From NCBI RefSeq assembly GCF_029839275.1, contig NZ_JAOCAH010000004.1, positions 1 to 64,000 on the forward strand: 64,000 bases of DNA, written 5' to 3'. Numbering within the stretch: position 1 is the stretch's first letter; the number at the start of each line of letters is the position of its first letter. The notes beneath the pieces were generated by a model. It was not told where the DNA came from, did not search any database, and saw only the letters and a list, made by a program, of their open reading frames with translations. Both the position numbers and the translations under genes were made by a program. The DNA comes from Pseudomonas sp. GD03944. GTDB lineage: Bacteria; Pseudomonadota; Gammaproteobacteria; Pseudomonadales; Pseudomonadaceae. Positions 37,727-47,367 of this stretch are shown in pieces.

Positions 37727-39074
37727 CGCGCTTCTCCTCGGGCAGAACGTGGGCGACGCTCAGGCGATCGCGGGTAAAGAAGGTCTGGGCGGCTTTCTGG
37801 ATGTCGGCCGGGGTGACGGCTTCCAGTTCGGCCAGCTCCTTGTCCATCAGGGTCCAGGACAGGCCGACGGTTTCCAGCTGGCCGATGTCGGTGGCCTGGC
37901 GGGTGATCGAGTCGCGCTCGTACACCAGGCCGGCGATCACTTGGGCCCGCACGCGGGCGAGCTCGGCGGCGGACGGCGGGTTCTTCTGCAGGTCGTGCAG
38001 TTCGCGCCAGAGGCCGGCTTCGGTCTGTTCCAGGGTCTTGCCGGTCTGCTGGTTGGGCGTGGCGCTGAGGATGAACAGGCTGTCGCCGCGGGTGTAGGCG
38101 TTGTACCAGGCAGAGGCACCGGACACTAGTTCCTCGCCGCGCTCCAGGCGCGACGGCAGGCGTGCGCTGTAGCCGCCGTCGAGCAGGGCGCCGATCAGGC
38201 GCAGGGCATAGACCTGGCGCGGGGTGTCGGTGGTGGCCAGGCCGGGTACGTTGAAGCCCATGATCAGGCTCGGCAGCTGGGTCTTCACGTGAAGGATGAT
38301 GCGTCGCTCGCCGGGGGTCGCCAGCTCGCGGGGAATCTTCGCCGGCGGCACCGTGCGGGTGGGGATGGCGCCGAAGAAGCGCTGGGCCAGGGTTTTCACT
38401 TCCTCGACGGTGACATCACCGACCACCACCAGGGTGGCGTTGTTCGGCGCGTACCAGGTTTCATACCAGGTGCGCAGCTCTTCGACGGTCATGCGGTTGA
38501 GGTCTGCCATCCAGCCGATGGTCGGGGTGTGGTAGCCGCTGGCCGGGTAGGCCATGGCCTTGAAGCGCTCGAAGGCCTTGCTCGACGGGTTGTCGTCGGT
38601 GCGCAGGCGACGCTCTTCCTTGATCACCTCGATTTCGCGCTTGAACTCGTCGGCCGGCAGCTTGAGGCTGGCCAGGCGATCGGCTTCCAGCTCCAGGGCG
38701 ACGGGCAGGCGGTCGCGGGCCAGCACCTGGTAGTAGGCGGTGTAATCGTCGCTGGTGAAGGCGTTCTCCTCGGCGCCCAGCTCGCGCAGGATGCGCGAGG
38801 CTTCGCCGGGGCCGAGCTTGCGACTGCCCTTGAACATCATGTGTTCGAGGGCGTGGGAGAGGCCGGTGGAACCCGGGGTTTCGTAGCTGGAACCGACCTT
38901 GTACCAGAGCTGCGAGACCACCACCGGGGCGCGGTGATCCTCGCGGACGATGACCTTCAGACCATTGTCGAGGGTGAATTCATGGGTGGGCTGTGGTTCG
39001 GCGGCGATGGCCAGCAGCGGCAGACAAAGCACGCTGAGGCACAAGCCGGCGGCGCGGCGAGCAATCATTTTCAT
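37719..39074 (-). CDS. M16 zinc peptidase, catalytic subunit
   Basis: Periplasmic zinc protease of 451 residues from MKMIARRAAG, with a signal peptide (about 1-25, ending AIAA). The inverted zinc motif HALEH is intact (H74, E77, H78). The downstream glutamate ligand region is ELGAEENAFTSDDYTAY. A longer in-frame reading to 39296 overlaps ftsY and the divergent promoter and is rejected. It is transcribed away from ftsY, with the inactive partner, rsmD and yheT behind it. Confidence 0.92.
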   Translation of the reverse strand: MKMIARRAAGLCLSVLCLPLLAIAAEPQPTHEFTLDNGLKVIVREDHRAPVVVSQLWYKVGSSYETPGSTGLSHALEHMMFKGSRKLGPGEASRILRELGAEENAFTSDDYTAYYQVLARDRLPVALELEADRLASLKLPADEFKREIEVIKEERRLRTDDNPSSKAFERFKAMAYPASGYHTPTIGWMADLNRMTVEELRTWYETWYAPNNATLVVVGDVTVEEVKTLAQRFFGAIPTRTVPPAKIPRELATPGERRIILHVKTQLPSLIMGFNVPGLATTDTPRQVYALRLIGALLDGGYSARLPSRLERGEELVSGASAWYNAYTRGDSLFILSATPNQQTGKTLEQTEAGLWRELHDLQKNPPSAAELARVRAQVIAGLVYERDSITRQATDIGQLETVGLSWTLMDKELAELEAVTPADIQKAAQTFFTRDRLSVAHVLPEEKRDE

Positions 39075-39250
39075 CAAGTGTCGACCTGTCGGACGGGCCC
39101 GCTGGGATTTAGCGTCGGCGGGCGCGGAGGTGCTAGGATACGCATCCGTTTTACTGGCGGCCACGTCTGGTATGTGATCTGGATATTTCTGCACGCTTTC
39201 TTCCAGATCCGACCCCCGGGTGCGTCGCTCCTTTGAGATAGCCGTCCTCC

Positions 39251-40663
39251 ATGTTTGGTTCCAACGACGACAAGAAGACCCCAGCACCGGCCGCAAGCGC
39301 TGAAACCGGTGAAAAGAAGAGCCTGTTCGGCTGGCTGCGCAAGAAGCCGCAGGAGGCCGCGCCTGCGCCTCAGCCAGAGCCGCAGGCGCCGGTGGAAACG
39401 GTCGAGCCAGCCGCTCCCGTGGACCGCGTGGCGCCGACAGAACCGGCCCGGGAGCCGGTTGCCCCCGAGGTGCTTGCAGCGGTAGAGACTCCGGTGAGCC
39501 CGCCGGTGGTTGTCGAGGTGGTGCCTGCCGTAGCCGACGCGGTGGTGGTCGAACCGATCGCCGCCGAGCCAGTCATTCGCGAGCCGTCTGTGCTGATTTC
39601 GGTCATCTCTGAGCCGAGCCCGCCCGAGCCCGCGGTATCTCAGCCGGCCGCGCCCGAGCTGCCCGTGCCTCAGCCGGCAGCACCTGAGCCGGCCGCAGCG
39701 CCCGCTGTACAGAACAAACCGAGCGACAACCAGGGCGGCTGGTTCGCCCGCCTGAAGCAGGGCCTGTCGAAAACCAGTTCGAGCCTGGGCGAGGGCATGG
39801 CCAGCCTGTTCCTGGGCAAGAAGGCCATCGACGATGACCTGCTTGATGAAATCGAAACCCGTCTGTTGACCGCCGACGTGGGCGTCGAGGCCACCTCGGC
39901 GATCATCCAGAGCCTGACCCAGCGCGTGGCGCGCAAGCAGCTCACCGACAGCGGCGCGCTGTACAAGGCGCTGCAGGACGAGCTGGCGGCGCTGCTCAAG
40001 CCGGTCGAGCAGCCGCTGCGCATCGACACCGCCAAGCAGCCGTACGTGATCCTGGTGGTCGGCGTGAACGGCGCCGGCAAGACCACCACCATCGGCAAGC
40101 TGGCGAAGAAACTGCAGGGCGAAGGCAAGAAAGTCATGCTGGCCGCGGGCGACACCTTCCGCGCCGCGGCGGTGGAGCAGCTGCAGGTGTGGGGCGAGCG
40201 CAACCAGATCGCGGTCATCGCCCAGCACACCGGTGCGGATTCGGCGTCGGTGATCTTCGATGCGGTGCAGGCCGCCAAGGCCCGGGGCATGGATGTGCTG
40301 ATCGCCGACACGGCGGGTCGCCTGCACACCAAAGACAACCTGATGGAAGAATTGAAGAAGGTGCGCCGGGTGATCGGCAAGCTGGACGACACCGCGCCCC
40401 ATGAAGTGCTGTTGGTGCTGGACGCCGGCACCGGCCAGAATGCAATCAACCAGGCCAAGCAGTTCAACCAGACGGTGAACCTCACCGGCCTGGCGCTGAC
40501 CAAGCTGGACGGCACCGCCAAGGGCGGGGTGATCTTCGCCCTGGCCAAGCAGTTCGGCTTGCCGATTCGTTACATCGGGGTAGGTGAGGGCATCGACGAC
40601 CTGCGCACGTTCGAGGCCGAAGCCTTTGTCCAGGCGTTGTTCGCTGAACGGGAGCAGGGATGA
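39251..40663 (+). CDS. ftsY: Signal recognition particle receptor FtsY
   Basis: Docks SRP-ribosome complexes at the inner membrane. It has 470 residues: an acidic, proline/alanine-rich A domain (about 1-155, with two imperfect QPAAPE stretches) and the NG GTPase domain. G1 is GVNGAGKT at 271-278, G3 is DTAGR and G4 TKLDG. The A domain is longer and more repetitive than the core needs, as is common in Pseudomonas. It overlaps ftsE by 4 bp. Confidence 0.97.
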   Translation: MFGSNDDKKTPAPAASAETGEKKSLFGWLRKKPQEAAPAPQPEPQAPVETVEPAAPVDRVAPTEPAREPVAPEVLAAVETPVSPPVVVEVVPAVADAVVVEPIAAEPVIREPSVLISVISEPSPPEPAVSQPAAPELPVPQPAAPEPAAAPAVQNKPSDNQGGWFARLKQGLSKTSSSLGEGMASLFLGKKAIDDDLLDEIETRLLTADVGVEATSAIIQSLTQRVARKQLTDSGALYKALQDELAALLKPVEQPLRIDTAKQPYVILVVGVNGAGKTTTIGKLAKKLQGEGKKVMLAAGDTFRAAAVEQLQVWGERNQIAVIAQHTGADSASVIFDAVQAAKARGMDVLIADTAGRLHTKDNLMEELKKVRRVIGKLDDTAPHEVLLVLDAGTGQNAINQAKQFNQTVNLTGLALTKLDGTAKGGVIFALAKQFGLPIRYIGVGEGIDDLRTFEAEAFVQALFAEREQG

Positions 40664-41328
40664 TTCGATTCGAGCAGGTCGGTAAACGTTACCCCAATGG
40701 TCACGTCGGACTGCATGAGCTGAGTTTTCGCGTACGACGCGGCGAGTTTCTGTTCGTCACCGGGCACTCCGGGGCGGGCAAGAGCACCCTGCTGCGCCTG
40801 TTGCTGGCCATGGAGCGTCCCACCAGCGGCAAGCTGCTACTGGCCGGCCAGGACCTCGGCCAGATCACCAACGCCCAGATTCCCTTCCTGCGCCGGCAGA
40901 TCGGCGTGGTGTTCCAGAACCACCAGTTGCTGTTCGACCGCAGCGTGTTCGACAACGTGGCGCTGCCGTTGCAGATCCTGGGTCTGTCCAAGAGCGAGAT
41001 CGGTTCCCGGGTCGGTGCGGCGCTGGAGCGTGTGGCGCTGGCGGAGAAGGCCGAGCAGTTCCCCGGCGACCTGTCCACCGGCCAGCAACAGCGGGTCGGT
41101 ATCGCCCGGGCCATCGTCCACCGCCCGGCGCTGCTGCTCGCGGATGAGCCCACCGGTAACCTCGACCCGCGCCTGGCGGCCGAGATCATGGGCGTCTTCG
41201 AAGACATCAACCGGCTGGGCACCAGCGTGCTGATCGCCAGCCACGACCTGGCGCTGATCGCCCGCATGCGCCACCGCATGCTGACCCTGCAGCGCGGCCG
41301 CCTGATCGGTGATGGGGAGGCCGTCTGA
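40660..41328 (+). CDS. ftsE: Cell division ATP-binding protein FtsE
   Basis: ATPase of the FtsEX complex, which controls septal peptidoglycan hydrolases through the divisome. It has 222 residues. Walker A is GHSGAGKS at 35-42, signature LSTGQQQR at 138-145 (Thr in place of the usual Gly) and Walker B LLLADEP at 158-164. Start and stop overlap ftsY and ftsX, giving tight coupling of ftsYEX. Confidence 0.97.
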   Translation: MIRFEQVGKRYPNGHVGLHELSFRVRRGEFLFVTGHSGAGKSTLLRLLLAMERPTSGKLLLAGQDLGQITNAQIPFLRRQIGVVFQNHQLLFDRSVFDNVALPLQILGLSKSEIGSRVGAALERVALAEKAEQFPGDLSTGQQQRVGIARAIVHRPALLLADEPTGNLDPRLAAEIMGVFEDINRLGTSVLIASHDLALIARMRHRMLTLQRGRLIGDGEAV

Positions 41329-42344
41329 TGAGCGCGACCCGCATGCCGCCACCGCAGCCCGCTCAACGCGTGGGTGCGGCACCGAAAAAGAACGAACCGC
41401 AGACCCCGGACGACGGCCCGGACTTCCGCACCCAGGTCCACGCCTGGCTGGAAAGCCACCGCGCCAGCCTGGTGGACAGCCTGCGCCGCCTGGGCAAGCA
41501 GCCAATCGGCAGCTTCTTCACCTGCCTGGTGATGGCAGTGGCCCTGAGCCTGCCCATGGGGCTGGCGCTGCTGCTGGACAACGTCGAGCGCCTCGGCGGC
41601 TCCTGGCAGCGCGCGGCACAGATTTCCGTGTTTCTGCATATCGATGCCAGCGACGCCCAGGGCCAGGCCATGCGCGAAGAGATCGCCAGCATGAGCGACG
41701 TGGCGGAAGCCGAGTGGATCAGCCGTGAACAGGCCTTGACCGAGTTCCAGCAGCAAACTGGTCTGGGCGAGGCGCTCAAGGAGCTTCCTGAGAACCCGCT
41801 GCCCGGCGTGGTGCTGGTCACGCCCAAGGAAATCGACAAGGCCACCCTGGAAGCGTTGCGTCAGCAACTGAGCGAGTTGCCCCAAGTGCAGCAGGCCCAG
41901 CTCGACATGCTGTGGGTGGAGCGGCTGACCGCGATCCTCAAGCTGGGTGAGCGTTTTGTCTTCGGCCTGACCCTGCTGTTGGTGTTGGCGCTGCTGCTGG
42001 TGATCGGCAATACCATCCGCCTGCACATCGAGAACCGCCGCACCGAGATCGAGGTGATCAAGCTGGTGGGGGGCACAGACAGCTACGTACGGCGACCCTT
42101 CCTTTATATGGGTGCGCTCTACGGTTTTGGTGCCGGGCTGCTGGCCTGGGGCCTGCTGGCGTACGGGCTCGATTGGTTGAACAGCGCCGTGGTGCGGCTG
42201 TCCGGTCTGTATGGCAGCGATTTCGCCTTGGGCGGTGTGCCTGCGTCCGATGGTCTATCCCTGCTGCTCGGCGCGGTGTTATTAGGCTACATTGGGGCGT
42301 GGCTAGCGGTCGCACGTCACCTGAGCGAGCTTGCGCCTCGGTAG
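41328..42344 (+). CDS. ftsX: Cell division protein FtsX
   Basis: Membrane subunit of FtsEX, 338 residues. It has a cytoplasmic N-terminal tail of about 60 residues, four membrane segments (about 62-82, 200-225, 250-272 and 300-325) and a periplasmic domain between the first two that recruits hydrolase activators. LVGGTDSYVRRPFLYMG is the conserved FtsX loop. It is followed by rpoH after 111 bp. Confidence 0.96.
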   Translation: MSATRMPPPQPAQRVGAAPKKNEPQTPDDGPDFRTQVHAWLESHRASLVDSLRRLGKQPIGSFFTCLVMAVALSLPMGLALLLDNVERLGGSWQRAAQISVFLHIDASDAQGQAMREEIASMSDVAEAEWISREQALTEFQQQTGLGEALKELPENPLPGVVLVTPKEIDKATLEALRQQLSELPQVQQAQLDMLWVERLTAILKLGERFVFGLTLLLVLALLLVIGNTIRLHIENRRTEIEVIKLVGGTDSYVRRPFLYMGALYGFGAGLLAWGLLAYGLDWLNSAVVRLSGLYGSDFALGGVPASDGLSLLLGAVLLGYIGAWLAVARHLSELAPR

Positions 42345-42382
42345 TAAGTTATTGATTTCATTGATATTGACTATCTGTAACG

Positions 42383-42409
42383 GAACTTGTAGGGCCGTTT
42401 CTAGTCGTA
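42383..42409 (+). promoter_or_regulatory. AlgU/RpoE-type promoter of rpoH
   Basis: GAACTT (42383-42388), 16-bp spacer, TCGTA (42405-42409), fitting the GAACTT-N16-TCnnA pattern of AlgU (sigma22/sigmaE). It lies about 45 bp upstream of the rpoH start. AlgU control of rpoH is established in P. aeruginosa; here it is inferred from the sequence match. Confidence 0.65.
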
Positions 42410-42455
42410 TTGCGCAGTGCTACACTGCATGCGTTTCGTAAGTCGGAGGATTCAA

Positions 42456-43310
<855 letters not shown>

Positions 43311-43325
43311 GCGACACGATGAAAG

Positions 43326-43353
43326 AACCGCACCCCAGGGTGCGGTTTTTTTT
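43326..43353 (+). terminator. Intrinsic terminator after rpoH
   Basis: The stem AACCGCACCC/GGGTGCGGTT (43326-43335 and 43338-43347) runs into an uninterrupted T tract (43346-43353), 15 bp past the rpoH stop. Confidence 0.93.
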
Positions 43354-43401
43354 GGCCTGTGGAAAAGTCGACTAGCCTGCACTCATCCCCTCAGGGCAAG
43401 G

Positions 43402-44088
43402 ATGGTGGCGATGTCCAGAACGCAGTATCAGGTCTTCGCAATCGCGGTAGCCCTCGGCTACCTCTATATCGCACTGCTGCTGTTCAAGCCCTATCCGCTG
43501 AGCTGGCTGCTCAAGCCGCTGCCGATGCTGCTGTTTGCCTGGCTGGTCTGGAGCCGCCCGGGTGGTACTGCCGGTGGTTGGCTGGCGCTGGGCTTCGCGG
43601 GTGCAGCGGCGGGGGATTTCTTTCTCGATTACGGCAACCGCGACGGCCTGTTCATGCAGGCGCTGCTGGCGTTCCTGGTGACTCAGGTCGCCTTTCTGGT
43701 GGCGTTTCTCTTGCTGGGGCGGGGCCGGCCGGTTCGTTGGGCCTGGTGCCTGCCGGTGCTGCTGTACACCGGTGTGATGATCGTCTGGATGCTGCCGGGT
43801 ACCGGCGACCTGCGCCTGCCGGTGTTGGCCTATTTCATCGTGTTGCTGGCGATGGCCATGGCCGCCGCACGGGTGGAGGCGCAGCCAGGAACGCTCTACG
43901 CCGGGGCGGTGCTGTTCCTGGTGGCGGATTCGCTGATCGGTGTGAACAAATTCATCCAGCCGTTTCCGTTCGCCGTGCCGGTGATCGTCAGCGTCTATTT
44001 CACCGGGCAGGTACTGATTGCCCTGGGGTTGCTCAGATGTTCAGCCAGTCCGGCCACCACGACGGGCGCGGTGACTGCAACTGGTTGA
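43402..44088 (+). CDS. YhhN/TMEM86-family membrane protein (lysoplasmalogenase-like)
   Basis: Inner-membrane protein of 228 residues with about eight hydrophobic segments. GFAGAAAGDFFLDYG and the late ADSLIGVNKFIQPFPFA carry the conserved acidic residues of the YhhN family, some members of which hydrolyse lysoplasmalogens. Activity in bacteria of this type is not established. An internal ATG at 43411 is an equally possible start. Its 3' end overlaps the convergent mtgA gene by 56 bp. Confidence 0.83.
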   Translation: MVAMSRTQYQVFAIAVALGYLYIALLLFKPYPLSWLLKPLPMLLFAWLVWSRPGGTAGGWLALGFAGAAAGDFFLDYGNRDGLFMQALLAFLVTQVAFLVAFLLLGRGRPVRWAWCLPVLLYTGVMIVWMLPGTGDLRLPVLAYFIVLLAMAMAAARVEAQPGTLYAGAVLFLVADSLIGVNKFIQPFPFAVPVIVSVYFTGQVLIALGLLRCSASPATTTGAVTATG

Positions 44089-44767
44089 GGTAGTGGCTGC
44101 CGCCCAGCTGCCACATCTGCTGGCGAATCCAGCCGGCGCGGCGGCTGACATGGCTGCCGGGGCGGCTGGCGCTCCACTCCCGAGGATTGGGTAGTACGGC
44201 GGCCAGCAGGCTGGCCTGCTGGCGGGACAAGTACGGCGCGCCCCTGCCGAAATGGTGCTGGGCGGCGGCTTCGGCACCGAACACCCCGACGTCCCATTCG
44301 GCGCTATTGAGGTACACCTCGAGAATCCGCTGTTTCGGCCAGAGCAGTTCGATCAGGCCAGTGAACCAGACTTCGATGCCCTTGCGCAGCCAGCTGCGGC
44401 CCGACCACAGGAACAGGTTCTTCGCCACTTGCTGGCTGAGGGTGCTGGCGCCGCGCACGGAGCCGCCCTGCCGGTTGTGGGAGATCGCCGCCTGGATCGC
44501 ACCGATGTCGAAGCCCCAGTGGGCGGCGAATTTCTGGTCTTCGGCGGCGATGACTGCCAGCTTGAGGTCGTCCGGCAGCTCCCGCCACGGGCGCCAGGTG
44601 CGCTGCAGGTCGATGGGTTGGCCATCGATCCAGGATTCCACCTTGCGTTCGACCATCAGGGCCGTGCCGGGCGGCGGCACCCAGCGGAACAGCAGCACCA
44701 GGCCGGCCGAACCCAGGATGAGCCAGAGCATCAGTTTCAGCAGACGGCGGCGGAGGGTTCGGAACAT
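44033..44767 (-). CDS. mtgA: Monofunctional peptidoglycan glycosyltransferase
   Basis: Polymerises lipid II into glycan strands at the inner-membrane outer face. It has 244 residues from MFRTLRRRLLK, with a membrane anchor (about 12-32) and a GT51 domain. The GT51 motifs EDQKFAAHWGFD (near 78-90), GASTLSQQVAKNLF and KRILEVYLNSAEWD are intact. The upstream in-frame start (44836) would overlap the divergent DUF423 gene and is rejected. Its last 56 bp overlap the yhhN-type gene on the opposite strand. Confidence 0.95.
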   Translation of the reverse strand: MFRTLRRRLLKLMLWLILGSAGLVLLFRWVPPPGTALMVERKVESWIDGQPIDLQRTWRPWRELPDDLKLAVIAAEDQKFAAHWGFDIGAIQAAISHNRQGGSVRGASTLSQQVAKNLFLWSGRSWLRKGIEVWFTGLIELLWPKQRILEVYLNSAEWDVGVFGAEAAAQHHFGRGAPYLSRQQASLLAAVLPNPREWSASRPGSHVSRRAGWIRQQMWQLGGSHYLNQLQSPRPSWWPDWLNI

Positions 44768-44834
44768 GCGAGCTTGGCCGGGTTGAGTTTGCGCGCCATT
44801 ATAACGGTCGATTTCCGCTTGTCTGGAGTGATGC

Positions 44835-45206
44835 ATGGCACGCCTGTGGTTGTTGTTGTCCGCATTGGCCGGTTTTACCGGCGTTGGCCTGGGGGCATTC
44901 GCCGCCCATGGACTGAAAAAGAGCCTGACGCCCGAGTACCTCGCGGTGTTCCAGACCGGTACCCATTACCAACTGATCCATGCCCTGGCCCTGTTCGGCG
45001 TGGCGCTGCTGGCGCTCAAGCTGCCGAGCCGGGTGGTGAACCTGGCGGGTGGCTTCTTTGCCCTGGGCATCGTGCTGTTCTCCGGCAGCCTGTACCTGCT
45101 GACCCTCAGTGGCGTCACTGCACTGGGCATGATCACGCCGCTTGGTGGCCTGTCGTTCCTCGCCGGTTGGCTGTGCCTGGGGCTGGCGGCCTGGCGGATA
45201 AGCTGA
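44835..45206 (+). CDS. DUF423 membrane protein, YgdD type
   Basis: A 123-residue inner-membrane protein with four membrane segments. The family hallmark AAHGLKK (near 23-29) and TGTHYQLIHALALF are visible. The function is unknown; E. coli YgdD is the named relative. It is divergent from mtgA, with 67 bp between the starts. Confidence 0.88.
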   Translation: MARLWLLLSALAGFTGVGLGAFAAHGLKKSLTPEYLAVFQTGTHYQLIHALALFGVALLALKLPSRVVNLAGGFFALGIVLFSGSLYLLTLSGVTALGMITPLGGLSFLAGWLCLGLAAWRIS

Positions 45207-45309
45207 CCCTGGCGTCAGAAAGCAGGACGAATGGCGCCCTTTGACCTTGGTCATCGACCCTTATCGGGGCTAGAATGCCGGCCCCCTCTCCAGTTGTGAC
45301 CGCTCCGTC

Positions 45310-45510
45310 ATGCGTATTCAGTTGAACGGTGAACCTTTCGAACTGCCCGATGGCCAGTCCGTCGCCGACCTCATCGGTCGCCTGGACCTGGCAGGACGTC
45401 GTGTCGCGGTGGAACTCAACCTGGATATCGTGCCGCGCAGCCAGCACGTCAGCACTGTCCTCAAGGACGGTGATCAGGTCGAAGTGGTGCACGCCATTGG
45501 GGGTGGCTGA
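45310..45510 (+). CDS. thiS: Sulfur carrier protein ThiS
   Basis: Ubiquitin-like carrier of 66 residues ending in GGG. The terminal glycine is adenylated and thiocarboxylated to donate sulfur for the thiamine thiazole ring. The pattern VNGE is here [11 protein letters not shown], and the C-terminus is [10 protein letters not shown]. It starts 43 bp before thiG and both are surely one unit. A TAGAAT -10-like hexamer lies about 45 bp upstream without a good -35. Confidence 0.95.
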   Translation: MRIQLNGEPFELPDGQSVADLIGRLDLAGRRVAVELNLDIVPRSQHVSTVLKDGDQVEVVHAIGGG

Positions 45511-45553
45511 CACCGCCGTGTCGCCACCCTGTCCCAGTCTCGAGGAATTCACG

Positions 45554-46345
45554 ATGAGCCAAGTTCGCAGCGACAAGCCCTTCACCCTGGCCGGCCGTAC
45601 CTACCAGTCCCGCCTGCTGGTCGGCACCGGCAAGTACAAGGATCTCGACGAAACCCGCGATGCCATCGAGGCCTCGGGTGCCGAGATCGTCACCGTGGCG
45701 GTGCGCCGTACCAACATCGGCCAGAACCCGGGCGAGCCGAACCTGCTGGACGTGATCTCCCCTGATCGCTACACCATCCTGCCGAACACCGCCGGTTGCT
45801 ACGACGCGGTCGAAGCCGTGCGCACCTGCCGCCTGGCCCGTGAGCTGCTGGACGGCCACAACCTGGTCAAGCTGGAAGTGCTGGCGGACCAGAAGACCCT
45901 GTTCCCCAACGTCATCGAAACCCTGAAAGCGGCGGAAGTGCTGATCAAGGACGGGTTCGACGTCATGGTGTACACCAGCGACGACCCGATCATCGCGCGC
46001 CAGCTGGCCGAGATGGGCTGCATCGCGGTGATGCCGCTGGCCGGCCTGATCGGTACCGGGCTGGGCATCTGCAACCCGTACAACCTGCGGATCATCCTGG
46101 AAGAAGCCACCGTACCGGTGCTGGTCGATGCCGGCGTGGGCACCGCCTCGGACGCCACCATCGCCATGGAGCTGGGTTGCGAGGCCGTGCTGATGAACAG
46201 CGCCATCGCCCATGCCCAGCAGCCAGTGCTGATGGCTCAGGCGATGAAGTACGCCATCGAGGCCGGTCGCCTGGCCTACCTGGCCGGCCGCATGCCGAAG
46301 AAACTCTATGCCAGCGCCTCGTCGCCCATGGATGGCCTGATCTAG
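45554..46345 (+). CDS. thiG: Thiazole synthase ThiG
   Basis: Makes the thiazole phosphate of thiamine from deoxyxylulose phosphate, ThiS thiocarboxylate and dehydroglycine. It has 263 residues from [14 protein letters not shown]. The Schiff-base lysine region is LVKLEVLAD (near 97-105), and the phosphate loops GLIGTGLGI and [10 protein letters not shown] are intact. An in-frame extension into thiS (to 45329) is a frame artefact. A terminator hairpin follows the stop. Confidence 0.96.
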   Translation: MSQVRSDKPFTLAGRTYQSRLLVGTGKYKDLDETRDAIEASGAEIVTVAVRRTNIGQNPGEPNLLDVISPDRYTILPNTAGCYDAVEAVRTCRLARELLDGHNLVKLEVLADQKTLFPNVIETLKAAEVLIKDGFDVMVYTSDDPIIARQLAEMGCIAVMPLAGLIGTGLGICNPYNLRIILEEATVPVLVDAGVGTASDATIAMELGCEAVLMNSAIAHAQQPVLMAQAMKYAIEAGRLAYLAGRMPKKLYASASSPMDGLI

Positions 46346-46354
46346 GGCGACACT

Positions 46355-46384
46355 GCCTGCCCATCGCTGGCGGGCCCGTTTTTC
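46355..46384 (+). terminator. Intrinsic terminator after thiG
   Basis: A 7-bp stem (GCCTGCC at 46355-46361 with GGCGGGC at 46369-46375, one wobble) followed within 3 nt by a five-T tract. Confidence 0.65.
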
Positions 46385-46451
46385 CGAACATTGAAGAACT
46401 GCCTGGCACCGGTGGCTCAGCCGCCGGTCCGGCACTGACAACGAGCACAGC

Positions 46452-47171
46452 ATGACTGATTCGCACGACACCCCGACGACCACCGAAGACGGTCGCCAGC
46501 ACCGCACCATCAAGAGCTTCGTGATGCGTGCCGGACGCATGACCGAAGGCCAGCAACGTGGCCTCGATCAGGGGTGGCCGAAATTCGGCCTGGAGCTGGC
46601 CGATGGCGCGCCGGATTTCGACGCGGTGTTCGGCCGTCAGGCGCCGCGTACCTTCGAGATCGGCTTCGGCATGGGCCATTCCCTGCTGGAAATGGCCGCG
46701 GCGGCGCCGGAGCAGGATTTCATCGGTGTCGAAGTACACCGGCCAGGCGTGGGCGCGCTGCTCAACGGCCTGATGACCCAGGGCCTGGGCAATGTGCGGG
46801 TCTACAGCTGCGATGCCCTGGAAGTGCTGCGCCAGTGCGTGGCCGACAACAGCCTCGACCGCCTGTTGCTGTTCTTCCCGGACCCGTGGCACAAGTCGCG
46901 TCACCACAAGCGTCGCATCGTCCAGCCGGCTTTTGCCGAGCTGGTGCGGCAGAAGCTCAAGGTCGGCGGCGTGCTGCACATGGCCACGGACTGGGAGCCC
47001 TACGCCGACTACATGCTGGAAGTGATGAACGTGGCCCCCGGCTACCGGAACCTGGCGGCCGATGGCGGTTGCGTGGAGCGCCCCAGCGAGCGCCCGACCA
47101 CCAAGTTCGAACGCCGCGGCGAACGACTGGGCCACGGCGTGTGGGACCTGAAGTTCCAGCGCGAAAGCTGA
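46452..47171 (+). CDS. trmB: tRNA (guanine46-N7)-methyltransferase
   Basis: Forms m7G46 in the variable loop of tRNA. It has 239 residues. SAM motif I is [15 protein letters not shown] (near 71-85), and the catalytic/tRNA-binding [19 protein letters not shown] (near 140-158) is complete, as is the C-terminal [14 protein letters not shown]. The gene stands between thiG and the DUF1329 gene with 196 bp of non-coding sequence after it. Confidence 0.96.
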   Translation: MTDSHDTPTTTEDGRQHRTIKSFVMRAGRMTEGQQRGLDQGWPKFGLELADGAPDFDAVFGRQAPRTFEIGFGMGHSLLEMAAAAPEQDFIGVEVHRPGVGALLNGLMTQGLGNVRVYSCDALEVLRQCVADNSLDRLLLFFPDPWHKSRHHKRRIVQPAFAELVRQKLKVGGVLHMATDWEPYADYMLEVMNVAPGYRNLAADGGCVERPSERPTTKFERRGERLGHGVWDLKFQRES

Positions 47172-47367
47172 TTCACCCTTGATGACTCAGGGGACGCCGT
47201 TCGCGGCGCCTCCGGCTGCGTGCAGCCACATGGACGGTTACACAAGATCGGGATACCCGGCGCGCCAGGATGGCTCCTCACCGCAAGACGGCATCAATAA
47301 AGCACGGCCCTGGAGGCCGCTGCCTATAAAACGGTGACGCATGTTCATGCGTCGCGAGGAGAGCGCT

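Noticed and set aside
45207..45309. TPP riboswitch upstream of thiS
   Set aside because: Only 103 bp are available and the conserved thi-box sequence was not found.
47172..47367. Small gene or RNA between trmB and the DUF1329 gene
   Set aside because: No supported reading frame with a ribosome site and no convincing RNA fold beyond a short GGCTGC/GCAGCC hairpin.
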